45,293 nt of DNA from an uncultured Hyphomicrobiales bacterium (GCA_903877935.1 CAIRGA010000206.1:1-45293); one strand, 5' to 3'; shown: positions 16,560 to 26,500, counted from the stretch's first letter. Program-made: numbers and translations. The notes: generated from the letters alone by a model not told the origin.

Positions 16560-18698
16560 ATGACTTCTGTATCTGAGACTTCGCCCGTGGCCGTGATGGC
16601 TGCTATTCATCCTGCTTTGGCTTCCGCATTAGCCAAACAAGGCTATGAGACGCTCACGCCTGTGCAAACTTCGGTGCTGGAGGCGGACGCTGAAGGCCAT
16701 GATCTTTTGGTGTCAGCGCAAACAGGCTCCGGCAAGACGGTTGCCTTTGGGCTTGCCATTGCGCCGACTTTGTTGGGCAAGGCGCAGAAATTTCCGCCGA
16801 AGGGTCGGCCCTTGGGTCTTATTATCGCGCCCACGCGCGAATTGGCGTTGCAGGTTCAGCGCGAGCTGAGCTGGCTCTATGCCGAGGCCGGTGTTGTTAC
16901 CACCTCCTGCGTCGGCGGCATGGACATGCAGAAGGAGCGTCGTGCTTTGCAGCAGGGCGCGCATCTTGTGGTTGGAACGCCCGGCCGTTTGCGCGATCAC
17001 ATCACGCGCGGTTCACTCGATTTGACTGATCTCCGCGCCGTCGTGCTCGATGAAGCCGATGAGATGTTGGATCTTGGCTTTCGCGAGGATCTTGAATTCA
17101 TTCTAGCCGCAACACCCGACGAGCGTCGGACGCTGATGTTTTCGGCAACCGTGCCACGCTCTATTGCCGAGCTTGCCAAAACCTATCAACGTGATGCCAT
17201 TCGATTAACGGCGAATGCGGCGAGCGAGCGGCACGCTGATATTGAATATCAAATGGTGGTCGCGCAATCGCATGAGCGCGAGAATGCCATTATCAACACG
17301 CTGCTCTATTTCGATAGCGGCAGCGCGATTGTGTTTTGTCATACGCGTGAAGCGGTGAAACAACTTACCACGCGCCTTGCGGATCGCGGATTTGCGGTTG
17401 TCACTTTATCGGGCGAACTCTCGCAATCAGAGCGTACCAATGCGCTGCAATCGATGCGTGATGGTCGTGCGCGGGTGTGTGTTGCAACCGATGTGGCGGC
17501 GCGCGGTATTGATTTGCCTAATCTGGATCTCGTCATTCATGCCGATGTGCCATCCAAGCCAGACACTTTGTTGCATCGGTCTGGGCGCACGGGCCGTGCG
17601 GGGCGCAAAGGTGTGTGCGTGTTGATCGTACCAGTGCGGCGCTATGCAGCAGCACTTCGTGTTTTGGATATCGCCAATGTGAACGCAATAACCCGCGGAG
17701 CACCAACGGCGAAAGAGATTGACGCACGCAACCGCACGCAGATTTTAGAAACGGCTGCTGCGGCACCGATGCCTGAAAGCGGCGAACAAGAAATGGTTGC
17801 GGAATTGCTGTCGCGCATGTCGCCGGAGCAATTGGCGGCAGCCTATTTACGTCAGCAATATCAAACCCGCCCGCCGGCGGAATATATTTCCGATACGCCA
17901 TTGCCTGACCGCTCAGGCAGGCCGCGCGACAGAGATCGCGATAGCACACGCGCTCCACGCGAGCGGAACGGCAATGACAGACCGCGTGAGCGCGATAGCA
18001 GTGAGCGGCCACGTGAGCGTGATCGTGAGCGTGATCGTGATCGCGAGGATATGGCGGGTGCAGGCTGGTTTACGCTATCGCTGGGCCGTAAACATCGTGC
18101 CGATCCGAAATGGCTCTTGCCGATGATTTGCAAGGCTGGCGGCGTGACCAAACGCGACGTCGGCTCGATTAAAATTTCCGACAACGAAACGCGGTTCGAA
18201 ATCGTAGCTCAAATGGTGGATGAGTTTGCCGCCAAAGTGGCACGCGATGGCAGTGGCGAGAAGGGCGTAACCATTGCGCTTGCGAGTGGACGGCCAACCG
18301 AACAGCGCGCATCGTCGCCCGGCAATTATCCGCCACGCCCGCCACGGCCGCCGCGTCAACGCTCCGCAGAACCAAGACGCTCGGAAGATGCTCCGGTCGA
18401 TACACGGCCGGTTGAGGCAAGACCCACATCACCACAGCCTCACGCCGAAAGGGGCCCGCGCCTAAAAATTCGGTCCGATCGCGGCGAAAAGCTTGAGCAG
18501 GCGCCGGAAGCAGCGCCTCCAAAAGCACGTCCGCATCAGCCTGCGCGCCTGACAAGGCCGTGGAACAAGGACAAGCCGAAGGCCGGTGCCGAAGCTCGCA
18601 CGCAAGAAGGTCGCGAGCGCCGCTCCAATACCACCGAGACGCGCACGCCCGGTGTGAAGCCCTGGAAGGGTTCGGCACCGAAGCGCGGGGGGAAGTAG
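16560..18698 (+). CDS. DEAD-box ATP-dependent RNA helicase with DbpA-like RNA-binding domain
   Basis: This 712-residue helicase remodels RNA using ATP, probably in ribosome assembly or RNA decay at low temperature. Motifs in order are AQTGSGKT (I), PTRELALQV (Ia), TPGRLRDH (Ib), DEADEMLDLGF (II), SAT (III), IVFCHTREAV (IV), ATDVAARGIDLP (V) and HRSGRTGRAG (VI). After the core (about residues 1-400) comes a low-complexity Arg/Asp/Glu stretch with repeated RERD and DRDR units. Next is a DbpA/CsdA-type RNA-binding fold (WFTLSLGRKHRADPKWLLPMI), then a disordered Arg/Pro tail. A TTG nine codons upstream is possible, but the ATG fits better. Neither has a strong ribosome binding site. The stop lies 3 bases from the convergent oxidoreductase stop. 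Confidence 0.94.
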   Translation: MTSVSETSPVAVMAAIHPALASALAKQGYETLTPVQTSVLEADAEGHDLLVSAQTGSGKTVAFGLAIAPTLLGKAQKFPPKGRPLGLIIAPTRELALQVQRELSWLYAEAGVVTTSCVGGMDMQKERRALQQGAHLVVGTPGRLRDHITRGSLDLTDLRAVVLDEADEMLDLGFREDLEFILAATPDERRTLMFSATVPRSIAELAKTYQRDAIRLTANAASERHADIEYQMVVAQSHERENAIINTLLYFDSGSAIVFCHTREAVKQLTTRLADRGFAVVTLSGELSQSERTNALQSMRDGRARVCVATDVAARGIDLPNLDLVIHADVPSKPDTLLHRSGRTGRAGRKGVCVLIVPVRRYAAALRVLDIANVNAITRGAPTAKEIDARNRTQILETAAAAPMPESGEQEMVAELLSRMSPEQLAAAYLRQQYQTRPPAEYISDTPLPDRSGRPRDRDRDSTRAPRERNGNDRPRERDSSERPRERDRERDRDREDMAGAGWFTLSLGRKHRADPKWLLPMICKAGGVTKRDVGSIKISDNETRFEIVAQMVDEFAAKVARDGSGEKGVTIALASGRPTEQRASSPGNYPPRPPRPPRQRSAEPRRSEDAPVDTRPVEARPTSPQPHAERGPRLKIRSDRGEKLEQAPEAAPPKARPHQPARLTRPWNKDKPKAGAEARTQEGRERRSNTTETRTPGVKPWKGSAPKRGGK

Positions 18699-18701
18699 GC
18701 C

Positions 18702-19784
18702 TTACCCCTTCGCCAAAATTTCCCGCACCATGGGCGCGACTTTGGTGCCGTAAAGTTCGATGGAGCGCATGGCCGCTTCATGGGGCATGGTGCCCATGGA
18801 GTACTTCATATCGAAACGCATCAGACCGAGAGCTTGCATGGTCGCTGCGATTTTTTTCGCAACCGTTTCTGGCGTACCGACATACATTGAGCCATTGGTA
18901 ACTTCGTTATCAAATTCAGCGCGCGACGTTGGCCCCCAACCGCGTTCGCGTCCGATCCGGTCGCGTAAGGTTTTATAGCCTTGATAGGCTTCATCCCGCG
19001 CGCGCTCGTCCGTATCCGCAACATGGCCGGGAGAATGCACACCAAGCGGCTTAGGCGCGCGTTCCGTTTGTGCATAGGCGCGTTGATACAAATCGACATA
19101 GGGTCGAAAGCGCTTCGGGTCGCCGCCAATAATTGCAAGCATCATCGGCATATCGTAGCGCACTGCCCGCACAACGGATTCGGGTGACCCACCGACGCCG
19201 ATCCAGGTCTTCAAGCCACCAGCAGCGAGGGGAGGGAAGATTTTTTGGTGCTTGAGGGGCGCGCGGGTTTTGCCTTCCCAATTGATCTCTTTATCGCGCA
19301 GCAAAGCGGCGAAAAGATCGAGCTTGTCCTCAAACAGGATTTCATAATCATGCAGCTCATAGCCGAACAGGGGGAAGGATTCGGTAAACGAACCACGGCC
19401 TAAAATCACTTCCGCGCGGCCGCTTGAAACCGCGTTCAGTGTTGAAAAGCGTTGAAACAGACGAACCGGATCATCCGAACTCAAGACGGTAACGGCGGAG
19501 CCTAATCGAATATGGCTCGTTTGGCTGGCGATGGCCGCTAAAACAATTTCCGGCGACGAGACAGCAAAGTCGTCGCGGTGGTGCTCGCCGATCCCGATAA
19601 AATCGATACCAACGGAGTCCGCCAATACACCTTCGGCCACAACATGCCGCAAGACTTCATCATGCGGTAAAAGCTTACCATCAGAACCGACAGTGACGTC
19701 GCCGAATGTGTCCAGACCCAGTTCAATGTGCGGTTCCAAAGGGGAAGCCTTTTTAAGGATTGCAGATTGCTTATCTTCTGCCAC
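18702..19784 (-). CDS. LLM-class flavin-dependent oxidoreductase
   Basis: This 360-residue luciferase-like protein differs from the one at 8151. Motifs IDFIGIGEHHRDDFAVSSPEI, RLGSAVTVLSSDDPVRLFQRF and VILGRGSFTESFPLFGYEL mark the group annotated as LLM-class oxidoreductases of the CE1758 type. It probably binds FMN or F420-like flavin, with unknown substrate. The start is GTG at 19784 (product MAEDKQSAILKK) without a clear ribosome binding site, so the exact start is uncertain. It converges on the helicase gene with stops almost touching, and is divergent from the DCC gene. Confidence 0.88.
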   Translation of the reverse strand: MAEDKQSAILKKASPLEPHIELGLDTFGDVTVGSDGKLLPHDEVLRHVVAEGVLADSVGIDFIGIGEHHRDDFAVSSPEIVLAAIASQTSHIRLGSAVTVLSSDDPVRLFQRFSTLNAVSSGRAEVILGRGSFTESFPLFGYELHDYEILFEDKLDLFAALLRDKEINWEGKTRAPLKHQKIFPPLAAGGLKTWIGVGGSPESVVRAVRYDMPMMLAIIGGDPKRFRPYVDLYQRAYAQTERAPKPLGVHSPGHVADTDERARDEAYQGYKTLRDRIGRERGWGPTSRAEFDNEVTNGSMYVGTPETVAKKIAATMQALGLMRFDMKYSMGTMPHEAAMRSIELYGTKVAPMVREILAKG

Positions 19785-19863
19785 GACTTGGCAAGGCTGA
19801 AAAGAGCCCGGCGCATGAAAGGGATAGGCTTGAACTAGGCTCGCAAATTCCTTATCAACCCGG

Positions 19864-20235
19864 ATGCTTCTGATTGTGTATGATGGCGACTGTCCTCTGT
19901 GTAGCCTTTATGTGACCCGTCTGCGGTTACAGGCGCATTGCGGCGAGGTGCGCCTTCTGAATGCGCGGCTCAAGGATAGAACGGTCGAATCCTATTGGCA
20001 GCAAGGCTTTGATCTCGATGAAGGCATGCTCGCTGTTTGGGATGGTCAAGCCTATTATGGTGCGGACGCGGTGAGCCTGTTGGCGCGGCTGGCTGACCCG
20101 AGTGATGTGTTTAATCGCTTGCACCAATGGCTTAACGCGCGACCTATGATGGCTCGATTGCTTTATCCCGTCTTCAAGCGCGCGCGCCGGGTGGCCTTAG
20201 CGCTGAAAGGGTGCGGACCTTTGGTACGTTCGTGA
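19864..20235 (+). CDS. DCC-family (DUF393) thiol-disulfide oxidoreductase-like protein
   Basis: This 123-residue protein starts MLLIVYDGDCPLCSLYVTRL, the defining DxxCPLC motif of the DCC (DUF393/YuxK) family. These proteins have a predicted thioredoxin-like fold with a CxxC pair here as CPLC (Cys 11 and 14). Later come ADAVSLLARL and a C-terminal amphipathic part. The family's biochemical role is poorly known, and members frequently accompany HTTM-type membrane proteins, as here. The gene converges on the HTTM-like gene, with the stops one base apart. No strong ribosome binding site is visible before the ATG. Confidence 0.9.
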   Translation: MLLIVYDGDCPLCSLYVTRLRLQAHCGEVRLLNARLKDRTVESYWQQGFDLDEGMLAVWDGQAYYGADAVSLLARLADPSDVFNRLHQWLNARPMMARLLYPVFKRARRVALALKGCGPLVRS

Positions 20236-20236
20236 T

Positions 20237-21037
20237 TTAAGCCAGCTGGATGGCCGCGAAAAGTAAGGCCGGATAGGTCGCAGCCCATGCAAAGAAAAAG
20301 CGATTAAGGCCGAAAAACCAAAAGACCAAAAAGTGAAACATCAATCCAATGCCGCAATAGATCACCATCAAACGCGGATCGATAAAGGCCAGAGGAATAG
20401 TAATTTCCCAGAGAATAAAGGCCCACGAACAGACAATGGCGACGGTATGTTTCCAAAACATACTATCCCGAGGTAGAGGGCCATAAATGCCAGCGTCTAA
20501 AAACAAGGGGAGCGCTTTACCCGAACGCCAATCGCCATTGAAGAGCTTGACGCCGCCCGACAAAAAATAAGAGGAGGCAGAATGGATCGCAATATACATC
20601 AAGCCGGCTTGCCAAGCGATTTCGTGGTTATCAAGCGCGGTACCCAGCGAGCCGGTCAGAAGGCCAGTGAGCACAACAATTGTCATAAAATCACTGCCGC
20701 CATTAAACGCACCGCGCCAGCGGGCGAGAATGAGGATGGTTCCCAAAAACAGAAATACAAGAAGCGCTAAAGAAGAGCCAAAGGCGATGAGAATAAAGCA
20801 GGCTATCAAACGAAGGATGAGATGCGCTTGGGCGACTGTTTCCCGAGCCATAAAGGCAAAAAAATCTTTGATCGGTTGCGAGGCATGCGAAACATCTCCG
20901 CCTTGAATGGCAAAAGCCCAAACGCCTTTATCGCTCATCGCCTGCGTTAAGCGCATAAATTCCAACGTTTGAATCACGAGGCTGATGCCACAGGCTATTT
21001 CGGTTCCACGAATGGCTAATCGCAAAATCTCATTCAT
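20237..21037 (-). CDS. HTTM-like integral membrane protein
   Basis: This 266-residue protein has about six to seven hydrophobic helices (ILRLIACFILIAFGSSLALLVFLFLGTILIL region, TIVVLTGLLTGSLG, VAIVCSWAFILWEITIPLAFI, FLVFWFFGLNRFFFAWAATYPALLFAAI). The helix-flanking GGSDFMTIVVL and FWEHT/FWKHT-like segments, and the late HFLVFWFFGLNRFFF, resemble the HTTM (vitamin K-dependent gamma-carboxylase-like) membrane domain. The carboxylase catalytic part is not present. It is co-transcribed with the 174-residue gene upstream (8-base overlap at ATGAATGA) and faces a DCC gene, the usual partner of HTTM proteins. Function is unknown. Confidence 0.72.
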   Translation of the reverse strand: MNEILRLAIRGTEIACGISLVIQTLEFMRLTQAMSDKGVWAFAIQGGDVSHASQPIKDFFAFMARETVAQAHLILRLIACFILIAFGSSLALLVFLFLGTILILARWRGAFNGGSDFMTIVVLTGLLTGSLGTALDNHEIAWQAGLMYIAIHSASSYFLSGGVKLFNGDWRSGKALPLFLDAGIYGPLPRDSMFWKHTVAIVCSWAFILWEITIPLAFIDPRLMVIYCGIGLMFHFLVFWFFGLNRFFFAWAATYPALLFAAIQLA

Positions 21038-21554
21038 GGTTCAGGCTCAAAATGGACGATTGCAGCGCAATGTCCGTTGTAAAGTCGACGGGCTTTGTCA
21101 TGTGGGGCAAGCACAGGCAAAATTGAATGGCGGATGGCGTGGGCATTTGCTCAAGGATTTTTTCACGTACCAACCGTTCGACCATGCGATAGGATACCCA
21201 TTCGTGTAGCTTTTCGGTGTCAGAGCGGTCGGCGAGATCATTGGCCAATTGATCAATTAAAGTTTGCTGTGCATGCGCAAGATTGACCACGGGGTTATGG
21301 ACGAGATGGATCAAACGCCGTTGATGGGGCGACAATAAAGGCTGCCAATCGGGTTTATCGTTTTCAAGGCCGCCTATAGGAGCCGGCCGCCAATAGATCC
21401 GCGGTGTATGGCCAAGCCCGTGATAAAATTGCCAATTCGGGAAAAAGCTCCGCAGCAGAAAAAGCCATGGATGGCTCACTGAGCGGCTGCCTACCAGCAA
21501 TGCGCCGAGGAGAAATCCAAAATAGAGCCAAAATGGAACGGAACTGAATGACAC
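21030..21554 (-). CDS. hypothetical protein with N-terminal membrane helix
   Basis: This 174-residue protein starts at GTG 21554 (product MSFSSVPFW). One hydrophobic helix (about residues 5-25, FWLYFGFLLGALLVG) is followed by an aromatic motif LRSFFPNWQFYHGLGHTPRIYWR, then a soluble helical region. The FFPNWxFY motif reminds me of unnamed proteins found beside DCC/HTTM genes, but I cannot assign a family. It overlaps the HTTM-like gene by 8 bases, so the two are probably translated together and may form one membrane unit. The gap upstream is the divergent promoter region shared with hemN. Confidence 0.7.
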   Translation of the reverse strand: MSFSSVPFWLYFGFLLGALLVGSRSVSHPWLFLLRSFFPNWQFYHGLGHTPRIYWRPAPIGGLENDKPDWQPLLSPHQRRLIHLVHNPVVNLAHAQQTLIDQLANDLADRSDTEKLHEWVSYRMVERLVREKILEQMPTPSAIQFCLCLPHMTKPVDFTTDIALQSSILSLNHE

Positions 21555-21647
21555 TTACACTACCTACGCCTATTGTGTCGCCCGATGAAGCGACACCTCA
21601 CAGGAGTAGGGCAAGGCCCGTCAAAGGAAAAGGGGCTGACATTAAAT

Positions 21648-21661
21648 TTGCGCCAGATCAA
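21648..21661 (+). promoter_or_regulatory. FixK/Fnr-type box upstream of hemN
   Basis: TTGCGCCAGATCAA matches the consensus TTGAT-N4-ATCAA in 8 of 10 fixed positions, and the right half is perfect. TTGCGC-type left halves occur among alphaproteobacterial anaeroboxes. It lies 34 bases before the chosen hemN ATG, and hemN is a classic target of oxygen-responsive Fnr/FixK regulators. Confidence 0.6.
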
Positions 21662-21695
21662 AGAGAGCGGGCTCGTTTCGATTTTCAATCGCCTC

Positions 21696-23042
21696 ATGAA
21701 AACATCTTGGCTGACCCATCTGGATGCGCGGGTACCGCGCTATACGAGTTATCCGACCGCTCCGCATTTCCACGCCGGTATTACGGGCAAGGATGTGGAT
21801 GAGTGGCAAAGTAGCCTCGATCTCGCAAAGCCTTTGTCGCTTTACATCCACGTGCCGTTTTGCGCGAAGCTTTGCTGGTATTGCGGATGTAATGCGGAGA
21901 TTGTGAAATCAGACGCCCCTGTTGCCGAGTATCTCGATTTACTGCTCGGCGAGATGGCAAGAACGGCGGCGCTATTGCCGGGGCGCATGAAGGTTTCGCA
22001 TCTGCATTTTGGCGGCGGCTCGCCCAATATGCTGTCATTGCCGGCGTTTCATCGGGTCATGGATGCCGTTGAGGCGAGTTTCGACTTTTTGCCGGATGCG
22101 GAGCGCGCGATTGAACTTGATCCGCGCGGGCTCGATCTTGATCGGGTGAAGGCCTATGCGACACGCGGCATTGATCGCGCCAGCATCGGCGTGCAGGATC
22201 TAGATCCCGAAGTACAAAAGGCCATTCACCGGATCCAGCCGCTTGCGACGGTGGCCCGCGCCGTTGATCGGCTGAGGGGCAATGGCATTGATGCGATTAA
22301 TTTCGATCTGCTCTACGGCTTGCCGCTGCAAACTGTCGCCACCATCGAGCGGACGGTCGAAGCGTCGTTGGCGCTTTATCCGGCCCGGATTGCCCTTTTC
22401 GGGTATGCGCATGTGCCTTGGATGAAAAAATATCAAAAGGCACTTGAGCGTTATACCTTGCCCGGGCAAGCGGAGAGGGCGGCCTTGGCGCAAGCGGCGC
22501 GGACGTCACTTGAGGCCCGTTATACCCCGATCGGCATCGATCATTTCGCCAGACCCGATGATTCAATGGCGATTGCGGCGCAAAACGGGACGTTGCGGCG
22601 GAATTTTCAGGGATATACGACGGATCGGGCTGAGACCTTGATCGCCTTCGGCCCGAGCGCCATTTCGGAGATGCCACAAGGCTATGCGCAGAATGAACCG
22701 GATCTCGCGCTATGGTCAAAGCAGGCGGCGGCGGGGCAATCGAGCGTCCATCGCGGCATTGCGCTGACCGATGAAGACCGGCTCAGGCGCGCCGTCATCG
22801 AGCGGCTGATGTGCGATCTGGCTGTGGATTTGGAAGAGGTCGCCGATCGCTTCAAGGTTCATCCGGTGGTCTTTTTATTGGCCCTTGATCGGCTGGAAGA
22901 CTACGCCGAAGACGGCATGGTGGCGATTGACGGCTGGAAAATCCGCGTTCCGGACGAGGCTCGCATTGCGGTTCGCTCGATCGCGTCCGCCTTTGATGAG
23001 TGGCTCAAAACCGACCATGCACGGCACGCTGCGGCGGTTTGA
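21696..23042 (+). CDS. hemN: oxygen-independent coproporphyrinogen III oxidase (HemN)
   Basis: Radical SAM enzyme of 448 residues that decarboxylates coproporphyrinogen III to protoporphyrinogen IX without oxygen in haem synthesis. The [4Fe-4S] motif CxxxCxxCxC is present in VPFCAKLCWYCGCN (Cys 56, 60, 63 and 65 from this start). SAM-binding motifs HFGGGSPNML and ELDPRG follow, with DLLYGLPLQT later. The C-terminal HemN domain runs through RRAVIERLMCDLAVDLEEV. I placed the start at ATG 21696 because LDARVPRYTSYPTAPHF follows after a few residues, as in family members. The frame is open further upstream to 21573. No ribosome binding site is visible for the chosen ATG. Confidence 0.95.
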   Translation: MKTSWLTHLDARVPRYTSYPTAPHFHAGITGKDVDEWQSSLDLAKPLSLYIHVPFCAKLCWYCGCNAEIVKSDAPVAEYLDLLLGEMARTAALLPGRMKVSHLHFGGGSPNMLSLPAFHRVMDAVEASFDFLPDAERAIELDPRGLDLDRVKAYATRGIDRASIGVQDLDPEVQKAIHRIQPLATVARAVDRLRGNGIDAINFDLLYGLPLQTVATIERTVEASLALYPARIALFGYAHVPWMKKYQKALERYTLPGQAERAALAQAARTSLEARYTPIGIDHFARPDDSMAIAAQNGTLRRNFQGYTTDRAETLIAFGPSAISEMPQGYAQNEPDLALWSKQAAAGQSSVHRGIALTDEDRLRRAVIERLMCDLAVDLEEVADRFKVHPVVFLLALDRLEDYAEDGMVAIDGWKIRVPDEARIAVRSIASAFDEWLKTDHARHAAAV

Positions 23043-23509
23043 CGCGCCATAAGATCCGCTTTTAGCGCCTTAATCGGACCCCGGATGTGTGGGCCGGCGA
23101 CGCTTTTCGATGCGCCCCTTGCGGCGTGGACACTGTCAAAAAGCCGCGTGTTTTTTATGGATCGGGCTTCCCGCCCTTATGGGTTAACGATCCCATATAC
23201 GCCAATTTTCTGGCATCGGACGATGATGAGCGTCTTCCCGAAGATTTTTTAAGCCATTGATTTTTAAATCTAATTTTCATTTTTATCGGATCTAGGCGAA
23301 CAATTTTCTTCCCGTTGCGCCAAGCGGCACGCCTTTTGCTAATTCCCGCGGTGAGCAGCGGCAAAGCTTAACGGCCCGCCACCCGGGATCCTACGCCATC
23401 ACAGGCGTGTCATCGCGGGTGCAACGGGTCGGATGGTTTTGCTGATCGGCTTATTGATGTGGGGTGCGGCCGGTGGGGCTGCGCGTAGTTATAGGGAACT
23501 CGATCCAGA
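23043..23509. other. intergenic region upstream of the octad-repeat gene
   Basis: This 467-base gap holds the probable hemN terminator and an AT-rich stretch near 23240-23320 that could hold a promoter. It also holds a short frame from ATG 23433 with a hydrophobic start, which overlaps the giant gene. I see no clear operator or consensus promoter. Confidence 0.5.
23121..23156 (+). terminator. probable terminator of hemN
   Basis: GCGGC (23121-23125) pairs with GCCGC (23143-23147) over a 17-base loop and is followed by GTG and six T (23151-23156). The stem is short and the loop long, so strength is modest. Confidence 0.4.
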
Positions 23510-23564
23510 ATGGTCGGTGCAATCACTGGATCAAATTCAGCCGCCCTTTATCAGGCATGGCTGA
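23433..23564 (+). other. overlapping 43-codon frame with signal-like N-terminus
   Basis: ATG 23433 opens a frame reading MVLLIGLLMWGAAGGAARSY and continuing to a stop at 23562-23564, inside the first 18 codons of the giant gene but in another frame. The hydrophobic start followed by AAGGAA resembles an export signal. No good ribosome binding site precedes it. It may be chance, or a leader peptide coupled to the giant gene, or a sign that the giant gene's true start lies in this frame in other strains. Confidence 0.25.
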
Positions 23565-26500
23565 CTGGAAATCGCACCGTTACGGGGCAGGGCGGAGGTG
23601 CGCCTGCCGCACCAGACGCAACCGTATTGCTCTCCTGGCAGGCTTTGGCCAATGCCAATATGCCAACCACATTACCAACCGATATCGCCAAGCTATCCAC
23701 CGATGCGATCGCGGCTTTGCATGCTGACGTTATTAGTTCGCTGACACCGAGCCAGGTCGCGGCTTTTACGACAGCGCAGATTAGCAGCCTAAGCACGACA
23801 CAGGTGCAAGCGCTGCCCGCTACCGGTATCGGCGCTTTGAACGGGCGGCAAGCCTTAGCGATTTCGACCGATGGTATTGCCCTCTTATCCGGCGTACAGA
23901 TTTCAGGGTTCACGGCCTCAAGCTTCGGCTCCTTGTCGACCGACCAAATTCAGGCGATCAGCACGGATCAAATCTCTGGCATTTCAACCCGCCAATTGCA
24001 GGCTTTGACCAGCGCGCAAGCGCGCGCGTTAAAGACGGCGCAGATTGACAGCATTACCGCTCAACAAATCAGCGCTATTCCGGTCACCGCAATCACCGCG
24101 CTCAGCACAGGGCAAATTGTTGCGCTTGGCACGGATAGTGTCTCCGCCTTAAGTTTCAAACAGTCGAGCAGCCTTACGACCGAACAGGTTATGGCGTTGA
24201 CGACCCAAGAAATTTCGGTGCTTTCGTCGCAAACGTTGGCCTATCTTAAGACGCCGCAAGTGGCCGCGCTGACGACCCGTCAAATTAATGCCCTTAGCAC
24301 CTCGCAAATTATCGGACTATCGGGCGCGGCACTCCTGACGCTTTCGTCCGATCAAATTCAGGCCATCAAGACCGATGCGGTTAGCGCTCTAAAGGCCTCG
24401 CAAGTCACGCAATTTGGAAGTCAGCAGATCAATGCGCTGGCGACCTCACAAGTGGCAGCATTAACGACCGCTCAAGCGATCGTATTGAAGGCAACAGCAT
24501 TATCCGCCCTCTCAACCGCACAACTCGCCTCCTTATCGACAGGTGATGTTGCCGCTTTAACGCTTCGCCAAGTTATTGCCTTTACCACGACGCAATTGGC
24601 AGGCCTTACCTCTGCGGCGGTTACTGCTTTGGGCGCAGCGCAACTGTCAAGCTTCAGCACGGATCAAGTTGTTGCGCTTGGCTCGACGGCACTCTCTGAA
24701 TTATCAACGGGCCAAATTTTAGGGTTATCCGCGGCAGGCTTTGGTGCGCTAACCACGGATCAGATTAAAGCCATATCGACGCAAGATTTCGCCGCTGTTA
24801 GCTTTAGACAATTACAAGCGCTGACAACGGCACAAATACGCGTCATCTCGACGGCTCAAATTACGACGTTAAATGCTGGGCAATTGAATGTTCTGACGTC
24901 CGCGCAAACGAATGCTTTGACCGCCGGACAGGTCAGCAGTTTAACCAGCGGGCAGATTACCGGGTTAACGGTTGGCGTTATCAATAGCCTGATCGCCACG
25001 CAGATTGCAGCGGTGTCGACGACCGCTTTTGCTGCGCTGACCTTGCAACAAATTACGGGTATTCGGGCAGACCAAGCAACCGCACTTACGACCGATCAGA
25101 TTGTAGCTCTGAACGCCAATCAATTTGCGCTGCTCTCGACAGCCGATATTGCAGCGCTATCGTCGAGCCAAATTAAGGCAATCGAGACGACCGATCTTGC
25201 CGCGCTTGCGGTGAAGCAAATCCAAGCCATGTCGACGCAGCAGCTGACGCAATTGATAAATGCGCAACTGAGCGCGCTGACAGTGAGCCAAATTCGCGGG
25301 ATGGGTGGTAATCAGCTTGCCGGCTTTACGACAGCGCAGATCCCCAATTTTGCAAGCACCCAGGTTGCCGCACTCTATGGCAATCAATTTGCGTCCTTTA
25401 GCAATGACCAAATTGGAGCGCTGAATTCAACCCAGTTTTCCGCGATATCCGGCACCCAATTATCAGCACTATCGAGTTCACAAGCCGCCTCCATATCGCT
25501 AACCGATACGCAACTCTTGACGTCGGCGCAAATAACCGGATTCCGGGCGACATCGGTTCAAGGATTTCTAACAAGCCAAATTGCGCTTTTGGGTACGGAC
25601 CAATTACGATCCTTTTCCGCGGCCCAGATGGCGGCTTTCTCATCGGCGGAACTCAATGCGATTTCGACCGATCATATCTCGTCGCTAAAGGCGTCGCAAA
25701 TTGGCACCATGGGTTCAACTCAGATTTCATCGCTTGCAACGGGGCAAATTCAGGCTTTAACCACTCAACAAATCATCGCCATTTCGACCAATGCCATTTC
25801 GCAATTATCAACAACGGCGATCGCGAGCATTAGTACCGATGATTTTGCCGTTCTGACGAATGGTCAAATTTCGGCGATCACGACCGCTTCGATCAAAGCG
25901 ATTACAACCGATCAGGTGCAGGCGATATCGGCGGGGCAGGTCCGTGGCCTGACGTCGGACCAGCTTAATGTTTTGAGCAGCGATCGAATTGCCGCATTCA
26001 CCTCGAGCGCGATCAATGCGCTTTCTATTGGACAGATTAGCACCCTATCAACAACCCAAATTCGAGCCTTTACCACCGACGATATTCGCGCGCTTAATCT
26101 CACGCAGATCCATTCTTTATCGAGTGATCAACTCAGGGCATTATCAACCGATCAAATTGTTGCGGTTGCCGCGAACCAGATTGCCGGTTTCTCCGGTGAT
26201 CAAATCGGCGTTTTGACGACCCGCCAGATACCTGCCTTCGGTACAAGTCAGATTAGCGCGTTTAGCAATACGCAATTACTGGCGATGGGAACCGCTCAAA
26301 TATCGATTCTAACATCGGATCAGGCGGTAAGCTTAAGCGCTACACAGATCAATGGTTGGGCTGGTGGGCAGATAACCGCCTTATCAACGGATGCGATTGC
26401 TTCTCTTACGACCACGCAGGCTCAGGGGCTCTCGCGTCCCGCTTTGGGGGCCTTCAATACCGCGCAGGTTCAGGCCTTCCAAAGCAGCGATATCCAGGTC

